DNA from: an uncultured Oscillospiraceae bacterium
GTDB lineage: Bacteria; Bacillota; Clostridia; Oscillospirales; Oscillospiraceae
NCBI GenBank assembly: GCA_934574095.1
Contig: CAKTMW010000018.1
Span: 1 to 33,574 of the forward strand
DNA: 33,574 nucleotides
Reading direction: 5' to 3'
Shown: piece after piece, positions 8,169 through 16,111 of the stretch
Position numbering within the stretch: the stretch's first letter is position 1
Layout of the letters: each line of letters starts with the position of its first letter
Made by a program: the position numbers and the translations under genes
The notes under the pieces: generated by a model
What the model saw: only the letters and a program-made list of their open reading frames with translations
Database searches by the model: none
What the model was told of the DNA's origin: nothing

Positions 8169-8764
8169 TCGTCCTTTCCTATCTCATAATCATCGGTTTC
8201 GATCACATCGGGCCGCTGGTGATCCACGATCTTCACCGTGCACAGCGCCACGCTGAGATTCAGCACGCCGTCGCACAGCAGCGACAGACCCATCAGCGCC
8301 GTCAGCGCCCGAACGCCGGTCATCGGCCGGAACACCAGCACCACGCCCACCACACAGGTCAGCGCCGCCAGTGCCAGCACCAGCCACCAGTTTCGGATAC
8401 CGAACTGGCGGGAGTCCATAGCGATCTGGATCTTGAACAGGCCGTCCGCCAGCACCGGGATGCCGAACATGACGCACAGGAAGCTCAGCGCGTCGCCGGG
8501 GTGGCTCAGCGTGACGATGCCCAGCACCATCAGCAGCAGGCCGAAGGCCAGATCGTACTGAAAGGCCAGCCGGAACAGGTCGCGGGAGAAGTACCCCACC
8601 AGCTTGATGGCGCCGAACAGGATCAGCCCGATGCCCAGCAGCCGCCCGATCCACAGGGCGGAGACGTCCGGTGTGAACAGCAGCACCACGCCCAGCACAC
8701 AGAACAGAACGGACATCACGATATAGCCGATCTTGGCCGTTTTCATTGGCGCGACAGAACGCAT
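8165..8764 (-). CDS. DUF308/HdeD-like membrane protein
   Basis: This protein of about 199 residues is made of three repeated pairs of hydrophobic helices (for example IGYIVMSVLFCVLGVVLL, FGLLLMVLGIVTL, WLVLALAALTCVVGVVLVF). That is the usual pattern of DUF308/HdeD proteins, six-helix membrane proteins linked to acid stress in enterics but of unknown role in Clostridia. The C-terminal tail is short and polar. Starts at 8782 (GTG), 8770 (ATG) and 8764 (ATG) are in frame; AAAGGGG lies eight bases from the last and two from the second, so 8764 is preferred. It is the first gene of a translationally coupled unit with the MMPL transporter and is probably controlled by the TetR gene upstream. Confidence 0.82.
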   Translation of the reverse strand: MRSVAPMKTAKIGYIVMSVLFCVLGVVLLFTPDVSALWIGRLLGIGLILFGAIKLVGYFSRDLFRLAFQYDLAFGLLLMVLGIVTLSHPGDALSFLCVMFGIPVLADGLFKIQIAMDSRQFGIRNWWLVLALAALTCVVGVVLVFRPMTGVRALTALMGLSLLCDGVLNLSVALCTVKIVDHQRPDVIETDDYEIGKDE

Positions 8765-8806
8765 ATCCATATCCCCTTTCACCGTTGTTTTTTCTCAACG
8801 AAACGG

Positions 8807-8812
8807 AGTATA
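8807..8812 (-). promoter_or_regulatory. Candidate -10 element of the DUF308-MMPL operon
   Basis: TATACT on the minus strand sits inside the imperfect palindrome CGGATGCTATACTCCG. No convincing -35 is seen at the right distance (a T-rich stretch only), which would fit a regulated promoter. The CGGA/TCCG arms are a possible TetR operator, but this is weak. Confidence 0.4.
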
Positions 8813-8842
8813 GCATCCGGGCGCAAAAAGGAAAATGGACAG

Positions 8843-8878
8843 AAAAAGACCCGCTGTCCAAGATTTGGACAGCGGGTC
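8843..8878 (-). terminator. Terminator of the tetR gene
   Basis: A perfect 12-base stem, GACCCGCTGTCC / GGACAGCGGGTC with a 7-base loop (8848-8878), is followed by T5 on the minus strand. It separates tetR from the DUF308 operon, which therefore needs its own promoter. Confidence 0.85.
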
Positions 8879-8921
8879 AATATTGCCTGTATTTTGGGCA
8901 AAAGGCGCGTTTTGCCTAAAT

Positions 8922-9485
8922 TTACCCGTTGGTTTCCTGGCTGCGGCGGATGATCAGCTCCGGCACGCCCTGGATCAGCTGCAGCATCCGGTGCAGGTCG
9001 TCATAGGCGGCGTCGGTCATGCCCCGGTCGATCCAGTCGAAGCACATGCCCAGCAGCTGGCACTTCATGAACCGGATCACAACGCTGCGGTCGCTCTCGT
9101 TGATGAGATCGTCGGGGAACGCGGTGGTAATGTAGGTCGTCACCACGTATTCGCACAGCTTCAGCATGCTCTGGGTGAACACGTCCCGGTTTACCGAGTG
9201 GTAGATGTGCATCACCGCCCGCTTATTCTCCAGCGCGAACCGGAAGGCCACGTGGAAGCACTCGTCCAGCGACGAGATGGAGGGGTAGGCCCGGATCAGC
9301 TGCTCCGTCTGCTCGGCAACGATCTCACCCAGCAGGGAGGGGATATCGCGGAAGTGATAGTAAAAGGAGTTGCGGTTGATGCCGCAGTCCTCCACAATGT
9401 CCCGCACGCTGATCTTGTTCAGGGGCTGCTGGTTCAGCAGCTTCAAAAACGAGGCCTTGATCGCCTGCTTCGTAAAGTTCGCCAT
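8922..9485 (-). CDS. TetR/AcrR-family transcription regulator
   Basis: This 187-residue protein has an N-terminal helix-turn-helix (about 5-50: FTKQAIKASFLKLL ... ISVRDIVEDCGINRNSFYYHF), the TetR_N pattern with the FYYHF recognition-helix end. The C-terminal helical ligand domain (about 60-180) resembles the TetR_C type of DhaS-like regulators. It probably binds DNA as a dimer and releases it on ligand binding. Its position immediately upstream of, and in the same direction as, the DUF308-MMPL-coiled-coil operon suggests that it controls that operon. GGAGG precedes the ATG. It has its own promoter and terminator, so it can be made independently of the operon. The ligand is unknown. Confidence 0.88.
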   Translation of the reverse strand: MANFTKQAIKASFLKLLNQQPLNKISVRDIVEDCGINRNSFYYHFRDIPSLLGEIVAEQTEQLIRAYPSISSLDECFHVAFRFALENKRAVMHIYHSVNRDVFTQSMLKLCEYVVTTYITTAFPDDLINESDRSVVIRFMKCQLLGMCFDWIDRGMTDAAYDDLHRMLQLIQGVPELIIRRSQETNG

Positions 9486-9512
9486 AGCGTCCTCCGTTCT
9501 GGTAATATCTGG

Positions 9513-9541
9513 AGTATAACACAGGTTCTCCCGATGTGCAA
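9513..9541 (-). promoter_or_regulatory. Sigma-A-type promoter of tetR
   Basis: Minus strand: -35 TTGCAC (9541-9536), 17-base spacer, -10 TATACT (9518-9513). The bases TATACTCC also occur at the downstream operon's -10, which might reflect a shared operator. Confidence 0.7.
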
Positions 9542-9556
9542 CCTCAGATATCGGGG

Positions 9557-9587
9557 AAGAAGGCAGGCCGTCCGGCCTGCCTTCTTT
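9557..9587 (-). terminator. Strong hairpin, probable terminator
   Basis: AAGAAGGCAGGCC / GGCCTGCCTTCTT with a four-base loop and short T-rich ends on both strands. It probably ends transcription from the solute-binding protein gene (stop at 9850), reading through repeat copy B. Confidence 0.6.
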
Positions 9588-9612
9588 ATGAGCCTGTCAA
9601 GAAACGCATCTC

Positions 9613-9830
9613 TGTCATTCCGAACCAGTGACCGATGTCACTGGTGTGGGAATCCGTAACTGACCCCCTTGTGTAAAGGGGGCTGTCGAGCGTAAGCGAG
9701 ACTGGGGGATTGTTAGCGTTAACGGACAACCCCTCCGTCAAAAATCAAAGATTTTTGCCACCTCCCCTTACACAGGGGAGGCAAGGAAAACGGATTGCCA
9801 CGCCAGTGTGAGCACTGGCTCACAATGACA
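9613..9830. repeat. Nested inverted-repeat element, copy B (long form)
   Basis: 218 bases, with TGTCATTCCGAACCAGTG and CACTGGCTCACAATGACA ends. The inner segment is in the same orientation as copy A (CCCCCTTGTGTAAAGGGGG first, CCTCCCC...GGGGAGG last) and includes AAAAATC / GATTTTT and TTAGCGTTAAC palindromes. Left flank TGTCAAGA and right flank GACTTTTTCG resemble those of copy C, so the full unit may extend about 17 bases on each side. The spacer 9486-9849 contains only the tetR promoter, a terminator and this element. Confidence 0.85.
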
Positions 9831-9849
9831 GACTTTTTCGGATATGCCG

Positions 9850-11196
9850 TTATTCTCTCGCCGCGGCGTTGGCGTTGGATACGAGGGTGTTGGTCTCCAC
9901 CTCAACGTCGCCGCCGTTGCCGATGCGCTGGAGCATATTCCACCACTCGGTGCGGGCGGTGGCCCAGCCGGGGGTCAGGGCGTCGTAGCCGGACATAAAG
10001 TCCGTCAGCTTGCCGTACTCGGTCATCACGTCGCTGCCGCTCCAGATGCCGGAGAGGTTCGCGCCGTCGGCGGCGAAGCGGACGGGGAAGCATCCGGCGG
10101 CCTTTACGGCGGCGCTGGTGCCCTGGCCGTCCACAAAGAAGCGGACCAGCGTCTTGGCGGCGTCGATCTTCTCCTGGTCGCCGTTGTCAAACACGCCGAA
10201 GCCCCAGATATCGCCCTGGAGCCGGGGCTGGCTGACCTCAGGGTCGGTGGGGAAAGCCATGAACTCGATGGTCTGGCCGTTGACGGTCTTGCCGGCCTCG
10301 TGGACCACGGGCTCCGCGCCCTCCTCCGTGGGCTCGTCCACGACCTGGGCGGTCTGCCGGGCCAGGCTCCAGCAGAAGGACATCTTCAGGGCTTCGTGGT
10401 AGAACAGGGTGGCCTCCTCGTCGCCGTTGATGGCGTCGTCAAACTCGATGCCCTTGGTGTCCCGCAGCAGGGTCAGGGCCTGCTGAACAGGCTCGGTGTT
10501 CACAGTGTAGGCGGTGTGGGCGTCGTTGGTGAATGCCCCGCCGTACAGGTTGGTCACCAGCGCGCGGGTGCCCTGGTCGCCGTTCTGGCCGGAGCAATAC
10601 ACGGCGGCCACATCCTCGCCGTACTTGTCGTGCAGGGCTTTTACCGCCTGAGTGAACTGCTCGGTGGTCCAGGTGCGGGTCTCCAGGTCGATGTACTGGT
10701 CCGCCCCCGCGGTGACGAAGGCGTCATAGTTGATGGCCATGCAGTCCACATTCATGGCGAAGGGGTAGAAGTAGCACTTGCCGTCGGCGGTGAAGGCGGC
10801 GCTCTGGCAGGCGGCGTTGACCTCCTGCTTGTCGGCGTCGTCCCACATATCGGACAGGTCGGCCAGCATACCCTCGGCGCCCCAGGTCTTCACCAGCCGG
10901 TCCGGCTGGGCCAGCAGGATGTCGGGGGCCACGCCGCCGTCCACGGCGGTGCTGAGACTGTTGTCCCCGGTGGCCTCGTCCAGACACTGGACCGTCACGC
11001 GGATGTCGGGGTACACGGTGTTGAACTGGGCCAGCAGCGTCTCCACGGCGGCCTCGTCTCCCCAGGTACCGGCCGGGAAGGTCCACAGCGTCAGGTCAAT
11101 GGCGGCTTGCTCCTCGTCCTGGGACGTGTCGCCGCCGCATCCGGCCAGTGACAGCGTCAGCAGAAGCGCCAGCGCCAAAGCCAGCAGTTTTTTCAT
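9850..11196 (-). CDS. Extracellular solute-binding lipoprotein (family 1, sugar type)
   Basis: This 448-residue lipoprotein has a signal peptide ending in the lipobox LAGC with the lipid-bearing Cys20, then an acidic linker. The mature domain has the periplasmic-binding fold of carbohydrate ABC importers (LTLWTFPAGTWGDEAAVETLLAQF, APDILLAQPDRL, WGFGVFDNGDQEKIDAAKTLVRFF). Such proteins capture sugars or oligosaccharides for an ABC permease. No permease or ATPase gene lies beside it, so it is an orphan that must share a transporter encoded elsewhere or act as a sensor. AAGGAGG precedes the ATG. A clear promoter lies upstream, and the gene is divergent from the ClpP-like gene. The ligand cannot be inferred. 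Confidence 0.88.
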   Translation of the reverse strand: MKKLLALALALLLTLSLAGCGGDTSQDEEQAAIDLTLWTFPAGTWGDEAAVETLLAQFNTVYPDIRVTVQCLDEATGDNSLSTAVDGGVAPDILLAQPDRLVKTWGAEGMLADLSDMWDDADKQEVNAACQSAAFTADGKCYFYPFAMNVDCMAINYDAFVTAGADQYIDLETRTWTTEQFTQAVKALHDKYGEDVAAVYCSGQNGDQGTRALVTNLYGGAFTNDAHTAYTVNTEPVQQALTLLRDTKGIEFDDAINGDEEATLFYHEALKMSFCWSLARQTAQVVDEPTEEGAEPVVHEAGKTVNGQTIEFMAFPTDPEVSQPRLQGDIWGFGVFDNGDQEKIDAAKTLVRFFVDGQGTSAAVKAAGCFPVRFAADGANLSGIWSGSDVMTEYGKLTDFMSGYDALTPGWATARTEWWNMLQRIGNGGDVEVETNTLVSNANAAARE

Positions 11197-11265
11197 GTTT
11201 TTTCCTCCTTATATACCTGGCTTTCGCCCCAAAATGGAAACAAAAACCATCGTATGACCTTGCAT

Positions 11266-11294
11266 ATTGTATAGAAATAACGGCCGATTGTCAA
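11266..11294 (-). promoter_or_regulatory. Sigma-A-type promoter of the solute-binding protein gene
   Basis: Minus strand: -35 TTGACA (11294-11289), 17-base spacer, -10 TACAAT (11271-11266). Confidence 0.8.
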
Positions 11295-11382
11295 GTCGTG
11301 GCGGAAATGTGTGGCTGGATGGCGGCTGCATAGTTTGCGCGGAAATGGAAAACACTAGGGCAAAAAGGAGGGAGCGCACCGC

Positions 11383-12087
11383 ATGAATGAGTACGCCAAC
11401 AGCTGCGAAAGCGGCGAAAACGAGAACCGGGACACGCCCCAGCAGCAGATCGTCGAAATGGGCTCCACGGTGGTGAAGAACCGCCGGGGCACCATCCACT
11501 GTCTCACCATCATTGGACAGGTGGAGGGACACACCACCCTGCCCCCCAACGTCAAGACCACCAAGTATGAGCACGTGCTGCCGCTGCTGACGTCGGTGGA
11601 GGAGAAGGACGATGTGGACGGCCTTTTGCTGCTGCTGAACACCGTGGGCGGCGATATCGAGGCGGGCCTTGGCATCGCGGAGCTGGTGGCGGGCATGACC
11701 AAGCCCACCGCCACGCTGGTGCTGGGGGGCGGCCATTCCATCGGTGTGCCGCTGGCAGTGTGCGGCAAGGCCACCTTCATCGTGCCCAGCGCCTCCATGA
11801 CCATTCACCCCGTCCGTATGTCGGGTCAGGTCATCGCCGCCCCCGCCACCTACCGGTATTTCGAGCGCATTCAGGAGCGGATCATCGACTTTGTGGCCCG
11901 CAATTCCCGCATCAGCGCCGAGAAGTTCCGGGAGCTGATGCTGTCGGTGGGGGACATGGCCAACGACGTGGGCAGCGTCATCTACGGCAAGGAGGCCGTG
12001 GCCCTAGGCATCATCGACCGCATCGGTTCCCTGGGCGACGCCCTGGACGCCCTGTATAAAATGGTGGAGAAGGGGAGAGAGGGATGA
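11383..12087 (+). CDS. ClpP-family serine protease (TepA/YmfB-like)
   Basis: This 234-residue protein has a ClpP/crotonase-like fold. The oxyanion strand LLLLLNTVGGDIEAG (about 81-95) is followed by the nucleophile Ser119 in GGGHSIGVP and a histidine at 142 in MTIHPVR; an acidic third residue further on is likely. This layout matches the Bacillus YmfB/TepA group, often called translocation-enhancing protein, and not canonical ClpP, which has a shorter N-terminus and MASAA at the nucleophile. Substrates are not established. AAGGAGG precedes the ATG. It is divergent from the solute-binding protein gene and is followed by a 447-base spacer full of palindromes. In many Firmicutes this gene lies near ftsK or chromosome-maintenance genes; here smc follows, but from its own promoter. 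Confidence 0.85.
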   Translation: MNEYANSCESGENENRDTPQQQIVEMGSTVVKNRRGTIHCLTIIGQVEGHTTLPPNVKTTKYEHVLPLLTSVEEKDDVDGLLLLLNTVGGDIEAGLGIAELVAGMTKPTATLVLGGGHSIGVPLAVCGKATFIVPSASMTIHPVRMSGQVIAAPATYRYFERIQERIIDFVARNSRISAEKFRELMLSVGDMANDVGSVIYGKEAVALGIIDRIGSLGDALDALYKMVEKGREG

Positions 12088-12095
12088 AAATGCGC

Positions 12096-12122
12096 GGCGG
12101 CCTGAGGGCAGGCCGCCCTACG
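12096..12122. repeat. GTAGGG-type palindrome R1
   Basis: On the minus strand GTAGGG leads into GGCGGCCTG / CAGGCCGCC with a 4-base loop. It starts nine bases after the ClpP-like stop and could serve as a transcription barrier, though it has no T-run. Confidence 0.6.
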
Positions 12123-12145
12123 GAGTGACCACCGATAAATGCTTC

Positions 12146-12243
12146 GTAGGGCGCGATGATCCTGCTGCGGTACCCAAAATTTCGTTGCGGCATGAAAGCC
12201 GCCGAAATTTTGACCGCAGCCACTCGCTCCCCACATCGCGCCG
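12146..12243. repeat. GTAGGG-type palindrome R2 with a second palindrome nested inside
   Basis: The outer arms GGCGCGATG / CATCGCGCC (GTAGGGCGCGATG at 12146-12158, CATCGCGCC at 12234-12242) enclose inner arms CTGCGGT / ACCGCAG, AAATTTCG / CGAAATTT and GCGGC / GCCGC. This looks like one short palindromic repeat inserted into another. Confidence 0.6.
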
Positions 12244-12272
12244 CACAATAACGCAGTGATTTTCCTGTTACC

Positions 12273-12305
12273 GTGTGTAGGGAGGGGCTCTGCCCCTCCC
12301 GCACG
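12273..12305. repeat. GTAGGG-type palindrome R3
   Basis: GGGAGGGGC / GCCCCTCCC with a TCT loop is bracketed by CGTG / CACG. Confidence 0.6.
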
Positions 12306-12313
12306 TAAGATAG

Positions 12314-12398
12314 TGCCTTCAAAACCAAGATAGATGCTACGGCAGCATAGCTGCCGAGATCGACACTAAAAACATGCCACCGGCATGTTTTTTAACGC
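12314..12398. repeat. Structured repeat R4, copy a
   Basis: An 85-base sequence starts TGCCTTCAAA and ends TTTTTTAACGC. It contains a 7-base-pair hairpin, CGGCAGC / GCTGCCG with ATA loop (12340-12356), and a terminator-like hairpin ACATGCC / GGCATGT flanked by A5 and T6. A second copy is at 28628-28715. Both copies sit next to a GTAGGG-type palindrome. It could be a mobile palindromic repeat or a small structured RNA. Confidence 0.6.
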
Positions 12399-12464
12399 GT
12401 CGGCCCCGCCCCTACGCATTTTTAAGCGTCAGTCGCCGCCCAACCACGCCCCATCAACTTTAAC

Positions 12465-12493
12465 TTGAAAAATACACACTTTTCTGATACACT
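12465..12493 (+). promoter_or_regulatory. Sigma-A-type promoter of the smc operon
   Basis: -35 TTGAAA (12465-12470), 17-base spacer, -10 TACACT (12488-12493), about 42 bases before the smc start. It would give a short leader of roughly 35 bases. Confidence 0.75.
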
Positions 12494-12534
12494 ATTCTAG
12501 TTAAAGTATGCCAACATAAAATGAGGTGGACTAT

Positions 12535-15500
12535 TTGTACTTAAAAGCGCTTGAAATTCAGGGCTTCAAATCATTTCCCGATAAGACCGTCCTGAATTTC
12601 GGAGAGGATATCACCGCCATCGTAGGCCCCAACGGCTCCGGCAAGTCCAACATCTCCGACGCCATCCGCTGGGTCATGGGCGAGCAGAACAGCCGCCAGC
12701 TCCGGGGCGCCAAGATGGAGGACGTGATCTTCGGCGGCACGGAGAAGCGCAGCCAGATGGGCTTTGCCCAGGTGACGCTGGTCATCGACAACACGGAGCA
12801 CATCTTCTCCCGTGACGAGGCGGAGGTGGCCGTTACCCGCCGGTACTACCGCAGCGGCGAATCGGAATATTACATCAACAAGCAGTCGGTACGGCTGAAG
12901 GACGTGAACGAACTGTTCATGGACACCGGCATGGGCCGGGAGGGCTACTCCATCATCGGACAGGGCAAGATCGACGAGATCCTGTCCGTCAAATCCGGCG
13001 AGCGCCGGGAGGTGTTCGAGGAGGCGGCGGGCATCAGCAAGTACCGCCACCGCAAGGAGGAGGCCGAGCGGAAGCTGGAGCGCACACAGGAGAATCTGGT
13101 GCGCATCAACGACAAGATCGCGGAGCTGGAATTGCAGGTGGAGCCGCTGCGCAGGCAGGCGGAGGTGGCGAAAAAGTATCTGGTGCTGCGGGATGAGCTG
13201 CGGGTGCTGGAGATCAGCGTGTGGCTGGAGCAGTTACAGGACCTGAAGACCGCCAAATTCAAATTGCAGACCGACGTGGAGAGCGCCCGTGCCGACAAGG
13301 AGCGGGCGGAAGCGGCGCTGGAAGCCGCCTACGCCGCCGACGAGGAACTGAGCGAGCAGGTGCGGCGCAGCGATCTGGAGGCGGAGACCCTCCGGGGACA
13401 GGTGAGCCGGCTGGAATCCGCCGGCGGCGAGCATGACAGCGCCATCGCCGTGCTGCACACCTCGGTGGAGCACAATAACGAGAGCATCGCGCGCATTCAG
13501 CGGGAGATGGAGGACACAGAGAACCGGGCGGGCAGCCTGCAATCTCAGGTGGACGCCCAGCTGGCGCGCATTGCCCAGATCGATGAAGAGACCGCCGCGC
13601 TGGCACAGGAGTTGGACGATCTGCTGGCAAAGGCCCGTGAGCTGACCGACACCGCCGCCGGCGCACAGCGCACGGCGGAGTCCCTGCGGGCGGAGGAGGC
13701 ACTGCTGCTGTCCGCCGCCGCTGACGGCAAGGCGGAGCTGTCCGCCCTGCGCTCCGGCCTGAGCCAGATGGACGAGCGCCGGGCACATACGCAGCAGGAG
13801 CTGACCGCCGCACAGGAGAAGCTGGCGCAGAGCGGAAAGGAATCGAAAGAGAACCGGAAGCTTCTCAACGAAGCCAAAGAGGAGGCCCAGGCTGTCAGCA
13901 ACATCATTCAGGGTCACAGCCTGAAGATGGAGGGACGCAAAAAGCGCTCCGCCGACGCGGAAGCGGAGAAATTGCAGCTGACCATGGACGCGGCGGCGCT
14001 GGAAAACCGCATCCGTCTGCTGACAGAGATGGAGAAGGAGTACGAGGGCTTCTCCAATGCGGTGAAGCTGGTGATGCAGGCGGCGGAGAAGAAGGCCCTG
14101 CGGGGCGTTCACGGCCCGGTGGCCAGCCTGATGAAGACACAGGAAAAATACACGGTGGCGCTGGAGATCGCCCTGGGCGCGGGTATGCAGAACATCGTGG
14201 TGGACCGGGAGGAGGACGGCAAGGCCGCCATCGGCTACCTGAAGCAGCGCAATGGCGGACGGGCCACCTTCCTGCCCATGACCGCCGTCCGGGGCGACAC
14301 ACTGCGGGAGAACGTCAGCGGCGAATACGGCTTTGTGGGACTGGCCGTCGACCTGATCGACTACGACAAGCGGTACGACGGCATCTTCAGGAGCCTGCTG
14401 GGCCGCACCGTCGTGGTGGAGGACCTGGACTGTGGCATCGCCATGGCGCGGAAGTACCGCAACAGCTTCCGCATCGTCACGCTGGACGGACAGGTGATGA
14501 ACCGGGGCGGCTCCATGACCGGCGGCAGCGTCAGCCGCAGCGCCGGTGTGCTGAGTCGCGCCAACGAACTGGAAAAGCTGAACGGCCAGCTGGGCGGCAT
14601 GCATGATAAGCTCTCCGCCGCCAAGCAGCGGGCCGAGGACACCCAGCGTGAGCTGCAAAAAGCCCAGTATGAGCTGGAGGTGGCCTCCGCCCAGCAGCGC
14701 AAGGCGGAGGATCTGGTGCTGCAATATCAGGCCAAGCAGGAGCATTACGACATCCTGACGAATACACTGGAGCAGAGCTGCGCCGACTTGCAGGCCGAGC
14801 TGGATACGCTGGCCCAACGCACCGAACACGATGAAAAGCGCTGCGCCGCCGTGGCGGCGGACGTGGCGGAGAAGGAAGCCAAAGCCGCCGAGTTGCGCCG
14901 CCGTGCGGAGGAGAGCCAGAGCGGCCAGAGCGATCTGTTGGAAAAGACCAACGCCCTGTCCCAGCAGGTCAGCGAGAAGAAGGCCGCTCAGGCGGCTCTG
15001 GCCGCCGAGCGGGACGCGGGTGAGCGCAGCATCGCCGACCTGAAGCGGCTGCGGCTGGATATGGTGACCGACCGGGATCAGCGGCAGGCGCTGATGGAGC
15101 AGTTCGCCGCCGCCAACCGGCAGGCCGAGAGCGATATCGCCGCCCATCAGGCCCAGCTGGACAGCCTGCGGCAGCAGGGAGCGCAGCTGCGGGAGCAGCT
15201 GTCGGAGCTGTCGGCCCAGAAGCTGCAATTGGAGGGCCAGCGGGACGCCAAAAACCGCGAGAGCCGCGAGTGCAACGACGCGGTCATCGCCACCACCCAG
15301 GAGCTGTCCCGCATGGAGCAGAAGCTGCAAAGCAACGCCATGGAGGAAACGGCCCTGCTGGACAAGCTGTGGGAGCGCTATGAGCTGAGCCACAGCGCCG
15401 CGCTGGAGCAGCGCGTGGAGCTGGAGAGCGTGCCCAAGGCCACCCGCCGCATCGCGGAGCTGAACCGGGAGATCAAGGGACTGGGCACCCCCAACATCGG

Positions 15501-16101
15501 CGCTATCGACGAATATGAGCGGGTCAACACCCGGTATACCTACCTGTCCGAGCAGCGCGCCGACGTGGAAAAGGCCCGTGAGGAGCTGCTGGGCGTCATC
15601 GAGGAGCTGACCAAGCAGATGACGGCCATCTTTGCCCAGCAGTTCAAGCTGCTGAACGAGAGCTTCCAGGAGACGTTCCTGGAGCTGTTCGGCGGCGGCA
15701 AGGCCCAGCTGGAGCTGGAGGACGAGAAGGATATCCTCAACTGCGGCATCGAGATTCGGGTGCAGCCCCCCGGAAAGCAGCTGAAAACCATTACGCTGCT
15801 GTCCGGCGGCGAAAAGGCCTTCGTGGCCATCGCCCTGTACTTCGCCATTCTGAAGGTACACCCCACGCCCTTCTGCGTCATGGACGAGATCGAGGCGGCG
15901 CTGGACGAGTCCAACGTGGTGCGCTACGCCCGCTATATGCGGCGCATCGCCGGGAAGACCCAGTTCATCGTCATCACCCACCGCCGGGGCACCATGGAGG
16001 AGGCCGACGTGCTGTACGGCGTTACCATGCAGGAGCGGGGCGTCAGCCGCATTCTGACCATCAATATGAACGACATGGCAAAGGAACTGCATATCAAATA
16101 A
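12535..16101 (+). CDS. smc: Chromosome segregation/condensation ATPase SMC
   Basis: This is a 1188-residue SMC protein of typical length. The N-terminal head has Walker A GPNGSGKS (residues 31-38) after the classic opening YLKALEIQGFKSF. Two long coiled-coil arms flank a hinge (about residues 500-660). The C-terminal head has the signature LLSGGEKA and Walker B FCVMDEIEAALD. SMC dimers, with ScpA/ScpB (not in this window), extrude DNA loops and organise the origin region. The start is taken as TTG at 12535, because GAGGTG lies six bases upstream and the protein then begins exactly as SMCs do. A GTG at 12526 is in frame but overlaps that ribosome binding site. It is first in a seven-gene housekeeping operon. 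Confidence 0.96.
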   Translation: MYLKALEIQGFKSFPDKTVLNFGEDITAIVGPNGSGKSNISDAIRWVMGEQNSRQLRGAKMEDVIFGGTEKRSQMGFAQVTLVIDNTEHIFSRDEAEVAVTRRYYRSGESEYYINKQSVRLKDVNELFMDTGMGREGYSIIGQGKIDEILSVKSGERREVFEEAAGISKYRHRKEEAERKLERTQENLVRINDKIAELELQVEPLRRQAEVAKKYLVLRDELRVLEISVWLEQLQDLKTAKFKLQTDVESARADKERAEAALEAAYAADEELSEQVRRSDLEAETLRGQVSRLESAGGEHDSAIAVLHTSVEHNNESIARIQREMEDTENRAGSLQSQVDAQLARIAQIDEETAALAQELDDLLAKARELTDTAAGAQRTAESLRAEEALLLSAAADGKAELSALRSGLSQMDERRAHTQQELTAAQEKLAQSGKESKENRKLLNEAKEEAQAVSNIIQGHSLKMEGRKKRSADAEAEKLQLTMDAAALENRIRLLTEMEKEYEGFSNAVKLVMQAAEKKALRGVHGPVASLMKTQEKYTVALEIALGAGMQNIVVDREEDGKAAIGYLKQRNGGRATFLPMTAVRGDTLRENVSGEYGFVGLAVDLIDYDKRYDGIFRSLLGRTVVVEDLDCGIAMARKYRNSFRIVTLDGQVMNRGGSMTGGSVSRSAGVLSRANELEKLNGQLGGMHDKLSAAKQRAEDTQRELQKAQYELEVASAQQRKAEDLVLQYQAKQEHYDILTNTLEQSCADLQAELDTLAQRTEHDEKRCAAVAADVAEKEAKAAELRRRAEESQSGQSDLLEKTNALSQQVSEKKAAQAALAAERDAGERSIADLKRLRLDMVTDRDQRQALMEQFAAANRQAESDIAAHQAQLDSLRQQGAQLREQLSELSAQKLQLEGQRDAKNRESRECNDAVIATTQELSRMEQKLQSNAMEETALLDKLWERYELSHSAALEQRVELESVPKATRRIAELNREIKGLGTPNIGAIDEYERVNTRYTYLSEQRADVEKAREELLGVIEELTKQMTAIFAQQFKLLNESFQETFLELFGGGKAQLELEDEKDILNCGIEIRVQPPGKQLKTITLLSGGEKAFVAIALYFAILKVHPTPFCVMDEIEAALDESNVVRYARYMRRIAGKTQFIVITHRRGTMEEADVLYGVTMQERGVSRILTINMNDMAKELHIK

Positions 16102-16111
16102 GGAGGACGCG

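Noticed and set aside
4072..8189. Long plus-strand frames (766 and 696 codons) opposite the coiled-coil and MMPL genes
   Set aside because: His/Gln/Gly-rich shadow translations; the minus strand has signal peptide, membrane helices, DY motifs, ribosome binding sites and coupled starts.
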